64,000 bases of DNA from Mucilaginibacter defluvii. GTDB lineage: Bacteria > Bacteroidota > Bacteroidia > Sphingobacteriales > Sphingobacteriaceae. The stretch covers positions 2,320,555-2,384,554 of the forward strand of contig NZ_BAABJI010000002.1 in assembly GCF_039543225.1 (NCBI RefSeq). Direction: 5' to 3'. The notes below the pieces were generated by a model. That model worked only from the letters and a program-made list of their open reading frames with translations, ran no database searches and had not been told where the DNA came from. Below, in pieces: positions 8,838 to 17,852 of this stretch (position 1 is the stretch's first letter; each line of letters begins with the position of its first letter). A program made the position numbers and the translations under genes.

Positions 8838-9881
8838 ATGTTCGATCACAATTTTTCAATTTATGGCACTTTTCATAGCATACGAAAAGTTCTAACCCTT
8901 ATTCAAACACTGACCGGCTTTATGGTAATTGCTATGCTGCCGCTAACTATCAAAGCGCAAAGCCAGGATAGCCTACCTAAAAAAGCCGTTGAATATGTCG
9001 TGGATAAGTTCGCCGAACGCAGGCCGTTCAGCATAGACTACAAGCAATATGGCAATTATAATTCCTCGTCTACCCTCAGAGGCCAGGACCTTCCGGATGG
9101 AGAGTTTACCAAGTACTCACAACTGAGTGCAAGCGCCAACATCAATCTTTTTCAAAACAGGCGGTGGTTAGTCCAAGTCAACGGTTTTTACCGGTATGTT
9201 TCGGCCGAATATAACTTTCCGGAATCCACAGCCGCTACATCACAGACGGTCAGCAGGGACCTTCATTATCATACAGAAGGTCTGAACTTGACCTACTTCT
9301 CTAAACTCTTTGGCAAGACCGTCATCTACAGCGGGAGTATTAATGTTGATTGGAGTGAACGTTCGCTGGAGAGGGTTCGCGGGCTGTTTACCGGCGCTAT
9401 AGTTCTCAAAGCAAACAACAGGACAAAGATCAATGTGGGAATTCTGTATACCACCGATCCGGGTACATTCATCCGCGTGATCCCTACATTCCTGCTGGAG
9501 CATAAGTTCAATGAAAGCCTGACGGCGGATATCTTTCTGCCACGGTATGCCTACCTGCGAAAAAAAATGTTTGGCAATGGCAGGCTTTCCGCAGGTTGGG
9601 AACTGGACCCGCAAACGACCTTTTTTCTGAACGACCTTGACGAGAACCGCACAACCTATCAGTATCGCCAGGTTGATGTGAACACCGGGTTGCTTTATGA
9701 GCACATTTTACCGGGAAGCATTACCCTTTCTTTACGCGCCGGCGTTCGTCTATATCCGTATGCCAGGACATTTGAGAAAGACCGTTCGTTCACTGATTAT
9801 ACCTGGGAAGGCAGGGCTGACGCGGCACCTTACGTGAACATCGGATTTTCCTTTAACCCATTTGCTAAGCCGAAGAAGTAG
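8838..9881 (+). CDS. Outer-membrane beta-barrel protein (possibly DUF6268 family)
   Basis: A 347-residue exported protein. An N-terminal signal peptide ends around TIKAQS (residue 34-36). The rest is alternating, aromatic-rich beta strands such as LVQVNGFYRYV and ITLSLRAGVRLYPYAR, and it ends with VNIGFSFNPFAKPKK, in keeping with an outer-membrane barrel. I assign the DUF6268-like label only tentatively. It starts 24 bp after the truncated AraC frame. A protein of similar size and style is encoded at 31735-32757. Confidence 0.7.
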   Translation: MFDHNFSIYGTFHSIRKVLTLIQTLTGFMVIAMLPLTIKAQSQDSLPKKAVEYVVDKFAERRPFSIDYKQYGNYNSSSTLRGQDLPDGEFTKYSQLSASANINLFQNRRWLVQVNGFYRYVSAEYNFPESTAATSQTVSRDLHYHTEGLNLTYFSKLFGKTVIYSGSINVDWSERSLERVRGLFTGAIVLKANNRTKINVGILYTTDPGTFIRVIPTFLLEHKFNESLTADIFLPRYAYLRKKMFGNGRLSAGWELDPQTTFFLNDLDENRTTYQYRQVDVNTGLLYEHILPGSITLSLRAGVRLYPYARTFEKDRSFTDYTWEGRADAAPYVNIGFSFNPFAKPKK

Positions 9882-9998
9882 GTTTCGCCCTTCCTGTCAT
9901 AAAAGCAGCCAATCTTCCTTTTTACTACAACCTCGCGACTTTTGGATACATCTGCCTGCTTCCAACTTCTGAACTTTGCAATACAAAAAAGATCTAAA

Positions 9999-10925
9999 AT
10001 GCAAAACAGAACTAAAAATTGGACAGCATCTCAGATTCCTTTTAGGAACAATGGTGTGGCGCTGATTACTGGTAGTACAGAAGGTATTGGATATGAAGAT
10101 GCATTAGCGCTATCATCGGCAGGATGGAGTGTGATCATGATGGGGCGTAACGCACAAAAAGGCGCTGAGTCAATTGCTAAGATTCAAAGAGTTAACAGGA
10201 ACGCAAAAGTAAGTTTTGAAAAAATAGATCTTGCGGACCTGTCCTCGATCAAAGCCTTTGCTTCCGGAATGATCGCAAAAGGGCATGCCATCGATCTCCT
10301 GATAAATAATGCAGGAGTAATGACACCACCAAAACGACTAGAAACGGCCGATGGCTTTGAGTTGCAGTTCGGGACAAACCATATCGGTCACGTTGCATTG
10401 ACAGCTCAGCTTCTTCCACTGTTACGCAAATCACCAGGTGCACGCGTTGTTACCGTTTCAAGTATTGCAAATCGTGAAGGGATGATCAATTTCGATGACC
10501 TCCAATCAAGATCTTCTTATGCTCCAGGGAAAGCATATAGTCAGTCAAAACTTGCGAACCTGATGTTTGCTTTGGAACTTCAGCGACAAAGTGAAAAGCA
10601 CGGTTGGGGTATCATGAGTGTCGCTGCCCATCCGGGTGTTTCCCGGACCAATCTGTTGATTACCGGCGCGGGGCGATGGAGTGTTGCAGGGATGATGAGA
10701 ACTCTTCTTCCGTTTTTGTTCCAGCCATCTGCACAAGGGGCCTTGCCAACATTATATGCAGCGACCTCTCCGGAGGCCAAAGGAGGTTTGTATTATGGAC
10801 CAGACAAAATGATGGAAACCCGGGGGTATCCAGCCATTGCGAAAATACCTGCACAGGCACAAGATGTAAATACTGCTGCAAAATTATGGAAGATATCGCA
10901 AGAATTAGCTAAGGTGGCATTTTAA
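9999..10925 (+). CDS. SDR family oxidoreductase (retinol dehydrogenase-like)
   Basis: A 308-residue SDR with cofactor motif TGSTEGIG, NNAGVMTPP, TVSSIANREG around the catalytic serine, and the YSQSKLAN active site. The NNAGVM...FQLFGTNHIGHF-type pattern (here ELQFGTNHIGHVALT) is characteristic of the retinol dehydrogenase/protochlorophyllide reductase-like SDR branch. An in-frame TTG at 9942 exists, but the ATG at 9999 gives a more usual N-terminus. The substrate is unknown. It precedes a short run of plus-strand genes up to 12923. Confidence 0.88.
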   Translation: MQNRTKNWTASQIPFRNNGVALITGSTEGIGYEDALALSSAGWSVIMMGRNAQKGAESIAKIQRVNRNAKVSFEKIDLADLSSIKAFASGMIAKGHAIDLLINNAGVMTPPKRLETADGFELQFGTNHIGHVALTAQLLPLLRKSPGARVVTVSSIANREGMINFDDLQSRSSYAPGKAYSQSKLANLMFALELQRQSEKHGWGIMSVAAHPGVSRTNLLITGAGRWSVAGMMRTLLPFLFQPSAQGALPTLYAATSPEAKGGLYYGPDKMMETRGYPAIAKIPAQAQDVNTAAKLWKISQELAKVAF

Positions 10926-10996
10926 CAGGCAGATCAAGTTAAGCACAAAGAATTTGAAAATCAAAAAATTGAAAAATCAACAATAAACGATCATTT

Positions 10997-11431
10997 ATGA
11001 AAAAAACAATTTTAGCAGTGTTTGCACTGCTCTTATCATTGGCGTCATTAGCCCAGAAATTACCTGCGGATCAGATCACCGGCGTATGGCAATGTGAGGA
11101 TTACAAGATCGAGATGTTTAAAGTCGGCAATACCTACTCCGCTAAACTCTTGTGGTCTAAGGAAATGTTTGAAGCAGACGGCAAAACATCAAAGAAGGAT
11201 GTTAAAAATCCCAATGAAAAGCTCCGTAGCAGGCCCGTGCAAGGCCTTACCCATATCACCGGTCTGGTCTATCAGGACGGTGAATACGTGGAAGGTAAAC
11301 TGTATAGCGTACAGGATGGGAACACCTATGGCTTTAAAGGTAAATTGAAAGGCCCGAATGACCTGGAGACCCGCGGCTACAAAGGCATCCCCCTGATGGG
11401 CAAATCATTTAAATGGAAAAGAGTTCAATAA
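10997..11431 (+). CDS. DUF2147 family secreted protein
   Basis: A 144-residue protein with a clean signal peptide (MKKTILAVFALLLSLASLAQ). The mature part has the DUF2147 pattern: ITGVWQCEDYKIEMF at the start, the KLLWSKEM and DVKNPNEKLRSRP segments, a GLVY...W/YxxGKLYSVQDG repeat and the ending LMGKSFKWKR. Members are small periplasmic or secreted beta-barrel-like proteins of unknown function. It may be co-transcribed with the two small membrane proteins downstream. Confidence 0.85.
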   Translation: MKKTILAVFALLLSLASLAQKLPADQITGVWQCEDYKIEMFKVGNTYSAKLLWSKEMFEADGKTSKKDVKNPNEKLRSRPVQGLTHITGLVYQDGEYVEGKLYSVQDGNTYGFKGKLKGPNDLETRGYKGIPLMGKSFKWKRVQ

Positions 11432-11451
11432 TAGTTTTAAGATCAATACTC

Positions 11452-11658
11452 ATGAAAGACAATAAAGATCAACTGTCGCGGTTTTGGTTCATTGTTTCCA
11501 ATGCCCTTCCTCCAATAGGTTTCTTCCTATATTTCAGGCACAGAAAGGCATATCCGGTTAAGGCCAGAAGAGCTCTGACAAGCGCAATCATTGGCGTGCC
11601 GATAGCCATAATCGCTGGTTATATCATGAACACTTTTGTCCTTAATCAATCATGTTAA
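11452..11658 (+). CDS. Small membrane protein
   Basis: A 68-residue protein from the ATG at 11452. It has two hydrophobic stretches (FWFIVSNALPPIGFFLYF and SAIIGVPIAIIAGYIMNTFVL) separated by a basic loop (RHRKAYPVKARR), so a two-helix hairpin with the loop inside is expected. An in-frame start at 11413 lies inside the preceding gene and is unlikely. Its stop overlaps the next start by 7 bp, which implies translational coupling. Function unknown. Confidence 0.65.
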   Translation: MKDNKDQLSRFWFIVSNALPPIGFFLYFRHRKAYPVKARRALTSAIIGVPIAIIAGYIMNTFVLNQSC

Positions 11659-12008
11659 AAAATATTATTTCCGCAGTACTGCTGCTTATTTCGGTAAGCC
11701 TTAGCTTTAAACACGCCTGGGATACGATGCATTACAAAAACAATCCGGAGTCGGTTAAAATGATGGAAAGTTTTGGGATCAAGGAAACGTTCATTCCATA
11801 TCTGGCTGCTGTTGGAGTAGCGGTCGGCGTACTGTTGCTTCTGCCCGGCACCTACTTTTTAGGCAATATGCTAAATGCATTCCTGATCGTTATGATCATG
11901 GGATTTGCACTGCGGGCCGGTAACTATCGCATGGCGTTGATAGAGATCCCATTTTTAGTCATGCCATTGATCATGATATGGCTGAAGTATCCGTTTAAAT
12001 TTAAATAA
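11652..12008 (+). CDS. DoxX-like small integral membrane protein
   Basis: A 118-residue protein with four hydrophobic segments, resembling DoxX/DUF-type small membrane proteins. It is clearly paralogous to the product of 14146-14499: both carry MM-x-GI-x-T, F-LGN/WGN-x-L-x-A, ALRAGNYRMALIEIPFLVMP versus ALKAGNFKFALIEVPFLIMP, and the ending YPFK/HPFK. It overlaps the upstream gene by 7 bp and is followed 6 bp later by an AraC regulator. Confidence 0.75.
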   Translation: MLKNIISAVLLLISVSLSFKHAWDTMHYKNNPESVKMMESFGIKETFIPYLAAVGVAVGVLLLLPGTYFLGNMLNAFLIVMIMGFALRAGNYRMALIEIPFLVMPLIMIWLKYPFKFK

Positions 12009-12014
12009 AAGCTC

Positions 12015-12923
12015 ATGGCTAACAGCAAGCCCTACCGGATCAGTTCCGTCACAGAAATACACCGTTTGATGGGACTTCCTAAACCTCATCACCCGCTGAT
12101 CAGTATCGTGGATTTAAAAGGTCTGCGAAATGATACCGATATAGACGCGGTCATATTCGACTTATATGTGATATCCATGAAAAGAGGCTGTGATGGCTTA
12201 CATTACGGGCAACAGAAATACGACTTTGACGAAGGGCTCATGGCTTTTATGTCTCCAGGCCAGGTCCTGCGTGGGGAAGAGAACGGCGTACCTTCCAATT
12301 TACAAGGCTGGATGCTTTTTGTACACCCGGATTTTCTATGGAACACATCACTTGCTACCAAGATCAGGCGATACGAGTACTTCAGTTACGCCACCCATGA
12401 AGCCCTATTTCTCTCGGATAAGGAAGAAGTGTTGATCAACGAATTGGTCAAAAATATCAAAACGGAATATGCTGGCAATATAGATAAGTTCAGCCAGGAC
12501 ATTATCATCTCTCATCTGGAAACCTTACTCAACTACGCTGAACGTTTTTACCAGCGACAGTTCATTACCCGAAAGATCACGAACCATCAAATCTTAGATC
12601 AGGTGGAAGTGCTTTTAACAACGTATCTGAAGAACGAAGCGCTGCTGGCGAAAGGGCTACCAACTGTACAATACTTTGCGGATGCACTAAACATCTCCGC
12701 CAAGTATTTAAGCAGCTTGCTGAAACAACTGACCGGCCAGACTATGCAACAGATCATCCACGAGAAACTGATCGAGAAGGCGAAAGAAAAATTGTCTACC
12801 ACCCGGATGTCTGTAAGCGAGATCGCTTATCAATTAGGATTTGAACATCCTCAATCGTTTAATAAATTATTTAAGAGCAAGACAAAACAAAGTCCGTTGA
12901 ATTTTCGGCAGTCCTTCAACTAA
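12015..12923 (+). CDS. AraC family transcriptional regulator
   Basis: A 302-residue AraC protein with an N-terminal cupin-type domain and a C-terminal double helix-turn-helix: FADALNISAKYLSSLLKQLTG, then VSEIAYQLGFEHPQSFNKLFKSKT. It is a close paralogue of the regulator at 41621, sharing HPLI, YGQ-x-YDFDEGLM, SPGQ, WMLFVHPDFL and FFSYA-like blocks. It starts 6 bp after the DoxX-like gene and so may be its operon partner. Targets are unknown. Confidence 0.9.
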   Translation: MANSKPYRISSVTEIHRLMGLPKPHHPLISIVDLKGLRNDTDIDAVIFDLYVISMKRGCDGLHYGQQKYDFDEGLMAFMSPGQVLRGEENGVPSNLQGWMLFVHPDFLWNTSLATKIRRYEYFSYATHEALFLSDKEEVLINELVKNIKTEYAGNIDKFSQDIIISHLETLLNYAERFYQRQFITRKITNHQILDQVEVLLTTYLKNEALLAKGLPTVQYFADALNISAKYLSSLLKQLTGQTMQQIIHEKLIEKAKEKLSTTRMSVSEIAYQLGFEHPQSFNKLFKSKTKQSPLNFRQSFN

Positions 12924-13100
12924 GATACGCTGACTAGTTTGGTAAAGTGGCCCTAAAGCAAGCGTCGGTCATACATTGCAAACAGAAAAAATTATTTTGA
13001 ACGCTGATACCTGGCCCGTTCAATAAAGCAAATTGGACTTTTCAGAAAACCTCCCATTTATTTTTACCCGGACCTTTGTTGTCTATTTTAATCTTAAACA

Positions 13101-14144
13101 ATGGAAGACAAAGCAACTGTTTTAGTAACAGGCGGGACAGGTTTCGTGGCCCGGCAGGTTATACTGCAATTGTTACAAAAGGGCTACCGGGTAAGGACAA
13201 CGGTCCGCAACCTGGCAAGCACAACGGAATTGAAAAAGACGCTGATAGACCAGGGTGTGGCGGCTATCGATCACCTCTCATTTGCGGTAGCAGAACTGAC
13301 TACAGATGATAACTGGCAAAAGGTGATGGAAGGCTGCCGCTATGTGTTGAGCGTAGCATCACCGGTGTTCTTTGAGAAGCCTAAAAATGAGCAGGAAGCC
13401 ATCCGGCCCGCGGTGGAAGGTATCTTACGTATCCTGAAGTTTGCGAAGCGCGCCGGTGTACAGCGGGTAGTCATGACTTCCAATTTCGGTGCCGTCGGCT
13501 TTACGCAAACCGATAAAAGCAGGGAAACCACCGAATCGGACTGGACAGATACGACAGCAAAGGGGTTATCGGTTTACGAAAAGTCAAAAACATTGGCCGA
13601 AAGTGCTGCCTGGGATTTCATAAGATCTGAAGGTGGTGGGCTGGAATTTGTTACTATCAATGCCGTTGCCATATGGGGGCCAACGCTCGACGCACATATC
13701 AGCGGTAGCTTTCACTTGCTTAAAAACCTGCTGTACGGATCGATGAAAGCCATTCCAGATATTGCGCTGAACGTAATAGATGTCAGGGACGTGGCAGATC
13801 TGCATATTCGGGCAATGCTAAGCCCAGAGGCTAAAGGGCAACGCTTCATTGCCAGTGCAGACGGACAAATTTCATTGCCTGAAATTGCAGCATTATTGAA
13901 AAAAGAACGACCGGGTGTTTCAGGACTGGTTGCTACAAGGCGACTACCGACCTGGATACTTAGATTAGGGGCATTGTTCAATGATCAGGCTAAAGAAGCA
14001 TTGTTGTTCATCCGGATGAACCGGAACGTAAGCAATCAAAAAGCCAGGACAGTTTTAGGCTGGCACCCTATTGCCTCACAGAAAGATACGCTGCTGGCCT
14101 CGGTGGACAGCATGGCCAAATATAACCTCATTAACGCGAAATAA
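13101..14144 (+). CDS. NAD(P)-dependent epimerase/dihydroflavonol-4-reductase-like protein
   Basis: A 347-residue extended SDR. The N-terminal cofactor loop is TGGTGFVARQ, followed by VRTTVRN typical of NADPH-binding aldehyde/dihydroflavonol reductases. The catalytic region has VMTSNFGAVG and YEKSKTLAE (YxxxK). Members reduce aldehydes or ketones; the substrate here is unknown. An A+T-rich gap with an ACCTTTG element near 13072 precedes it. Its stop is one base before the start of the next small membrane protein gene, so the two are coupled. Confidence 0.88.
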   Translation: MEDKATVLVTGGTGFVARQVILQLLQKGYRVRTTVRNLASTTELKKTLIDQGVAAIDHLSFAVAELTTDDNWQKVMEGCRYVLSVASPVFFEKPKNEQEAIRPAVEGILRILKFAKRAGVQRVVMTSNFGAVGFTQTDKSRETTESDWTDTTAKGLSVYEKSKTLAESAAWDFIRSEGGGLEFVTINAVAIWGPTLDAHISGSFHLLKNLLYGSMKAIPDIALNVIDVRDVADLHIRAMLSPEAKGQRFIASADGQISLPEIAALLKKERPGVSGLVATRRLPTWILRLGALFNDQAKEALLFIRMNRNVSNQKARTVLGWHPIASQKDTLLASVDSMAKYNLINAK

Positions 14145-14145
14145 G

Positions 14146-14499
14146 ATGAAGATAGCAAGTGGGGCATTACTGCTGATATCCTTATATTTGGGTATCAGCC
14201 ATGGTAGCCGTGCATTCAAGAAACCATCCGAGGAATACATCCGTATGATGTCGGCCCTGGGCATAACGGATACAACGCGCATGATAATTGGCTTTTGGGC
14301 GATTACCACGGCCATTTTGATTCTTTTCCCTAGAACATTCTTTTGGGGAAATACGCTACGGGCCCTACAGCTCGTCCTTATGATGTCCCTGGCACTGAAG
14401 GCAGGCAATTTTAAGTTCGCGTTGATAGAAGTACCCTTTTTGATTATGCCTTTGTTGCTGATCTATTTAGGGCATCCTTTTAAAGGCGAAACGGTTTAG
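14146..14499 (+). CDS. DoxX-like small integral membrane protein (paralogue of 11652-12008)
   Basis: A 117-residue protein with four hydrophobic segments. The ATG at 14146 sits one base after the upstream stop. It is the paralogue of the protein at 11652 (shared FxWGNTLRAL, ALKAGNFKFALIEVPFL and HPFK blocks). As in that case, an AraC regulator follows it within about 20 bp. The conserved pairing suggests that the membrane protein and AraC gene moved or duplicated as a unit. Confidence 0.75.
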   Translation: MKIASGALLLISLYLGISHGSRAFKKPSEEYIRMMSALGITDTTRMIIGFWAITTAILILFPRTFFWGNTLRALQLVLMMSLALKAGNFKFALIEVPFLIMPLLLIYLGHPFKGETV

Positions 14500-14519
14500 C
14501 AATATTGAATACGATAAAG

Positions 14520-15299
14520 ATGAGAGCGATAAACCAGGTAGAGCGTAATATACTGAAAGAACAGTTCGTTCCCGACCACCTGTTTTTATATATTCTCAAT
14601 GGTAGCGTCAGCTTTTTTGACGGCAATGAAACGTATACCTTCAGGTCCGGGGATTGCTGTATAGCCCGTAGGAACCACCTGGTTAAATTCATACTCAACA
14701 GTACAACGGAAGATTTTGAGCCGATACTCTTTTGTTTTGACGAGGAGTTTCTCCGCGAGTTTCAGCAAAAGCACCAAAGCAGCGCAGTAGCATTTTCATT
14801 CGACCATGCTATTATAGAACTGCCTAATAGTGGATTGATCGACAGCTTTATCCAATCGGTAAAACCTTATTACAGGGGTGCGATGGAACTGGATGCCGCT
14901 TTCGAAGATATCAAGTATGAGGAACTCCTGATCATCCTGCTGAGGCTTCAGCCTGATCTTACCTGTATATTCTTTAATTTCGATATCCCGCAAAAAATTA
15001 ACTTGGAAGCGTATATGAACCGGAAATTTAGGTTCAATGTCAGCCTCGAACGGTTCGCTTTGCTCACCGGGAGGAGCCTTTCTGCATTCAAGCGCGACTT
15101 TAAATCGGTATTTAAGGAATCCCCAAGCCGTTGGCTGGTGCGCAAGCGTTTGCATGAGGCCCACATTCTTGTGCAAAACCAAGGCAGGAAACCTTCTGAA
15201 ATTTATCTTGACCTCGGTTTTGAATCCTTATCGCATTTTTCTGTGGCGTTTAAGAAAGAGTTTGGTGTAACTCCCACCACGCTTTTAGCACGTAGATAA
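14520..15299 (+). CDS. AraC family transcriptional regulator
   Basis: A 259-residue AraC protein from the ATG at 14520 (a TTG at 14505 is in frame). The N-terminal cupin strand FLYILNGSVSFFDGNETYTFRSGDCCIARRNHLVKF is followed by a helical linker. The HTH region reads FALLTGRSLSAFKRDFKSVF, PSRWLVRKRLHEAH, and IYLDLGFESLSHFSVAFKKEFG, the classic AraC signature. It follows the small membrane protein by 20 bp and may be in the same transcript as the 13101 reductase. Confidence 0.88.
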   Translation: MRAINQVERNILKEQFVPDHLFLYILNGSVSFFDGNETYTFRSGDCCIARRNHLVKFILNSTTEDFEPILFCFDEEFLREFQQKHQSSAVAFSFDHAIIELPNSGLIDSFIQSVKPYYRGAMELDAAFEDIKYEELLIILLRLQPDLTCIFFNFDIPQKINLEAYMNRKFRFNVSLERFALLTGRSLSAFKRDFKSVFKESPSRWLVRKRLHEAHILVQNQGRKPSEIYLDLGFESLSHFSVAFKKEFGVTPTTLLARR

Positions 15300-15342
15300 G
15301 GGCAAATTGGTTAACTTCGCCTAATAAGGATCATTAGGAATT

Positions 15343-16196
15343 ATGCGTAGCAACACTTTCCCCGAAAACCTGAGCCAGAACAAAATCCTCCCTATACGTG
15401 TTGTCTCTCCCGAGTTCGGGCGCCTGTCGCCGGAGTCAGCAGCCCAATACAGTTCTGCCCAGCGGCTGCCTTACTATTTCTTTCTGTTTGTGCTGGAAGG
15501 AAGCAGCCAGGAAATTATTGATGGAGTAACGATAGCGGTAAGTAAAAATGAGCTACTATTTGCCTTGCCCCACCAGATCAGGCAACTGGCTTCAGCCGGT
15601 CATGACGCAAACTATTATAAGCTGGGTTTGACGATAAGTGCCTATCCCGGTTGCCGAAAAAGTTCCCCTTTTTGCTTAACCCCTTGAACCGGCAAAAAAT
15701 AAGTTTTCAGCACGATGCAGCCCGAAGGCTTTTGAACGCATATAAAACTTTACATGAGCTGCTGCGCACTGCTGATACTGATCCGGAACTGGTCCTGGCG
15801 TACCTGAACAGCCTGCTTACAGAAATTAATACCGCTTATTTTGCATCGGAAAAAAAACGCACTCTGGAAGGACTCGATACATTTTTAGGTTTCAAGCTAT
15901 TTGTGGACGAACATCTTACTGATCAGCCTGCCATAACGGAGATTGCAGCAAAGCTGGCCGTAAGCACAGATTGTTTGTACAGGGTCGTGAAACAGCAATC
16001 AGGCCTTTCACCTAAGGAATTTATTACGGACCGCCTGATTACCGAAGCCAGGCGCAGAATATATCATAACCAAACTACATCGGTAAAAGAACTGGCATTT
16101 GAGCTCGGCTTTAACGACCCGAGTTATTTTTCGCGTTTGTTTAAAAAAATAACCGGTAAAACGATAGCCGGCTTTTATCAGGATTTGTCCTTGTAA
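15343..16196 (+). pseudogene. Frameshifted AraC family regulator
   Basis: Two overlapping frames together make one AraC protein. Frame 15343-15687 encodes the cupin half up to YYKLGL. The C-terminal half runs in a second frame to 16196 and contains LPKKFPFLLNPLN, then the HTH segments IAAKLAVSTDCLYRVVKQQSG and VKELAFELGFNDPSYFSRLFKKITG. Reading the second frame backwards from 15651 gives FDDKCLSRLP, which joins naturally after YYKLG in family members. The break is thus a one-base indel near 15622-15632. It could be a true inactivating mutation or an assembly error. An alternative TTG start at 15651 could give only the HTH half. Confidence 0.8.
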
Positions 16197-16259
16197 AAGC
16201 GGTTTTTGTCCGAACCTTATCATCGCATTAGCCCCACCTTTGTCTAAAATAAATTAATT

Positions 16260-17087
16260 ATGGAAAGACAATTTGGTAAAATATTAGTAACTGGTGCAAC
16301 CGGTCTGGTGGGTTCAAGGCTTTTGCCCCGCCTTGTTGAAGCAGGATGTGAGTGTGCTGCATTGGTACGAGGCAAAAAAGTGGCTTCTGGAGTAACAGCT
16401 GTAGAGGGTAACCTGTTCGATCCTGCGTCCCTGGAAGCAGCGGTTAGAGATGTAAAGGCAGTCATTCACCTGGCAGCGGTGTTCCGTTCACCGGACACGG
16501 AACTGATCTGGAAAAGCAACCTGGAAGGTACGCGCAACCTGATTGATGCTGTAAAGATTACTGCTCCGGATGCCCGCTTCATTTTTGCAAGCACCAGCCA
16601 TGTATATGACAAAAGCAATCCGCATCCCGGCCGTGAGGATGATGCGCTCAATCCGCAGCACGCCTATCCGGCCAGTAAAGTGGCTGCGGAAAAGAAACTA
16701 CGCGAAAGCGGGCTGAACTGGTCGGTTCTTCGCTTCCCGTTTGTTTACGGGGATGGTGACGGCCACCTGGAAGAATTGCCGAAACATATAGTTGCTGCCA
16801 ATTTTCATCCGGCTATGCGTATGAGCACCGTCCACCATCGTGATATATATACCGCTGTCAACCTGGCTTTGCAAGGCACCATGGATGGCCGGGTGGTCAA
16901 TATCGCAGATGAGGCGCCAACGACCTTATACGAACTGTTACAGCTTATTGGCCAGCCGATGGCCCCATCCGCCGAGCCGCTGACTAACCCGTGGTACCTG
17001 CATGCCGATGCATCGCTGGCCCGCAGTTTGGGCTTTCAGGCTTCAGTGCGGACCATCTATCAGGCGGCGCAGGAAAACCTGCTCTGA
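16260..17087 (+). CDS. NAD-dependent epimerase/dehydratase family protein
   Basis: A 275-residue extended SDR with TGATGLVGSRL at the N-terminus, the acidic EGNLFDPASLEAAV strand, AVIHLAAVFRSPD, FASTSHVYD for the catalytic Ser/Thr and YPASKVAAEKKLR for YxxxK. It is expected to bind NAD(P) and act on a sugar nucleotide or small carbonyl compound. A CACCTTTG element at 16234-16241, with TTG about 27 bp upstream, looks like a Bacteroidota promoter. A hairpin at 17102-17123 follows the stop codon. Confidence 0.88.
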   Translation: MERQFGKILVTGATGLVGSRLLPRLVEAGCECAALVRGKKVASGVTAVEGNLFDPASLEAAVRDVKAVIHLAAVFRSPDTELIWKSNLEGTRNLIDAVKITAPDARFIFASTSHVYDKSNPHPGREDDALNPQHAYPASKVAAEKKLRESGLNWSVLRFPFVYGDGDGHLEELPKHIVAANFHPAMRMSTVHHRDIYTAVNLALQGTMDGRVVNIADEAPTTLYELLQLIGQPMAPSAEPLTNPWYLHADASLARSLGFQASVRTIYQAAQENLL

Positions 17088-17101
17088 AACTACAGGATAA
17101 C

Positions 17102-17123
17102 AGCCCCTTATATTGCAGGGGCT
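17102..17123 (+). terminator. Probable terminator after the epimerase gene
   Basis: A 7-bp perfect stem, AGCCCCT paired with AGGGGCT, encloses an 8-base loop. It lies 14 bp after the epimerase stop. The following U tract is weak (TT then ATGCGTTT), so efficiency is uncertain. Confidence 0.5.
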
Positions 17124-17154
17124 TTATGCGTTTATTCTCCGATGCACATCATTT

Positions 17155-17170
17155 TTTACCAAATGGTAAA
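17155..17170. promoter_or_regulatory. Palindromic operator upstream of the Crp/Fnr gene
   Basis: A perfect 7+2+7 inverted repeat, TTTACCA-AA-TGGTAAA, centred 41 bp before the Crp/Fnr start codon. The same core recurs at 17781-17798 before the next gene. A 16-bp palindrome of this form is what a Crp/Fnr dimer would bind. Autoregulation is inferred from position. Confidence 0.65.
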
Positions 17171-17203
17171 TAACTGCTTTGCGCAGTACGCTATCTTTAC
17201 CGG

Positions 17204-17773
17204 ATGGAAGACATGATCAATCTTATCCTGCAATTTGGTGACCTCAACAAACAACAGATCGACTTTTTGCTGAGCAAGGTGAAAATGCTTGAACTCAAAA
17301 AAGACGATTACCTGTCCGAAGCCGGGAAGGTGCCCCGCTATGTGGCATTTGTGCTGGAAGGCGTGTTCCGCTTTTGTTATTATAACAACAAAGGAGAAGA
17401 GATCACTAATTATTTTGTTGACGAAGGCAATTTCGTGGTTGATAACGAGAAGTTCGAGTCACAGATCGTCGCATCCGAATATGTACAGGCGGTTACCAAC
17501 TGCAAAGTGCTTGTTTTTAATAAAAAAGATTGGGACGATATATCCAATACCATTGTGGGCTGGGATATGACGAAGGCCAACATGGTAAAAAAATGTCTGA
17601 TGCTGGCTATGGAACGGCGCGGGTCCCTGGTGTCTGAAGATGCAACCACGCGTTACCTTTCATTTATTGAGGCATTCCCCAACCTCACCAACCGCATTCC
17701 GCTTTCTTACGTGGCCTCCTACTTGGGGATTACCCAGCAATCGCTGAGCCGTATCCGAAAAAATATTCGTTGA
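17204..17773 (+). CDS. Crp/Fnr family transcriptional regulator
   Basis: A 189-residue protein with a cyclic-nucleotide-binding-type beta-roll (about residues 10-120: YLSEAGKVPRYVAFVLEGVFRFCY, NYFVDEGNFV) and a short C-terminal helix-turn-helix, RIPLSYVASYLGITQQSLSRIRKNI. There is no Fnr-type cysteine cluster, so iron-sulfur sensing is unlikely. The canonical cAMP-contact residues are not evident, as in many Bacteroidota members. Identical palindromes lie before it (17155-17170) and before the SDR downstream (17781-17798), which suggests it controls both. Confidence 0.9.
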   Translation: MEDMINLILQFGDLNKQQIDFLLSKVKMLELKKDDYLSEAGKVPRYVAFVLEGVFRFCYYNNKGEEITNYFVDEGNFVVDNEKFESQIVASEYVQAVTNCKVLVFNKKDWDDISNTIVGWDMTKANMVKKCLMLAMERRGSLVSEDATTRYLSFIEAFPNLTNRIPLSYVASYLGITQQSLSRIRKNIR

Positions 17774-17780
17774 GATTACT

Positions 17781-17798
17781 TTTTACCAAATGGTAAAA
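17781..17798. promoter_or_regulatory. Palindromic operator upstream of the SDR gene
   Basis: An 8+2+8 perfect inverted repeat, TTTTACCA-AA-TGGTAAAA, containing the same 16-bp core as 17155-17170. It sits 8 bp after the Crp/Fnr stop codon. An AACATTTG sequence at 17819-17826 resembles the -7 element. With that promoter the palindrome would be centred roughly 43 bp upstream of transcription start, a usual position for activation by Crp-type proteins. Confidence 0.65.
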
Positions 17799-17852
17799 GT
17801 TATGTTGTAAGCATTCTCAACATTTGCTTATTCATTTAAACAATTTAAAAAG

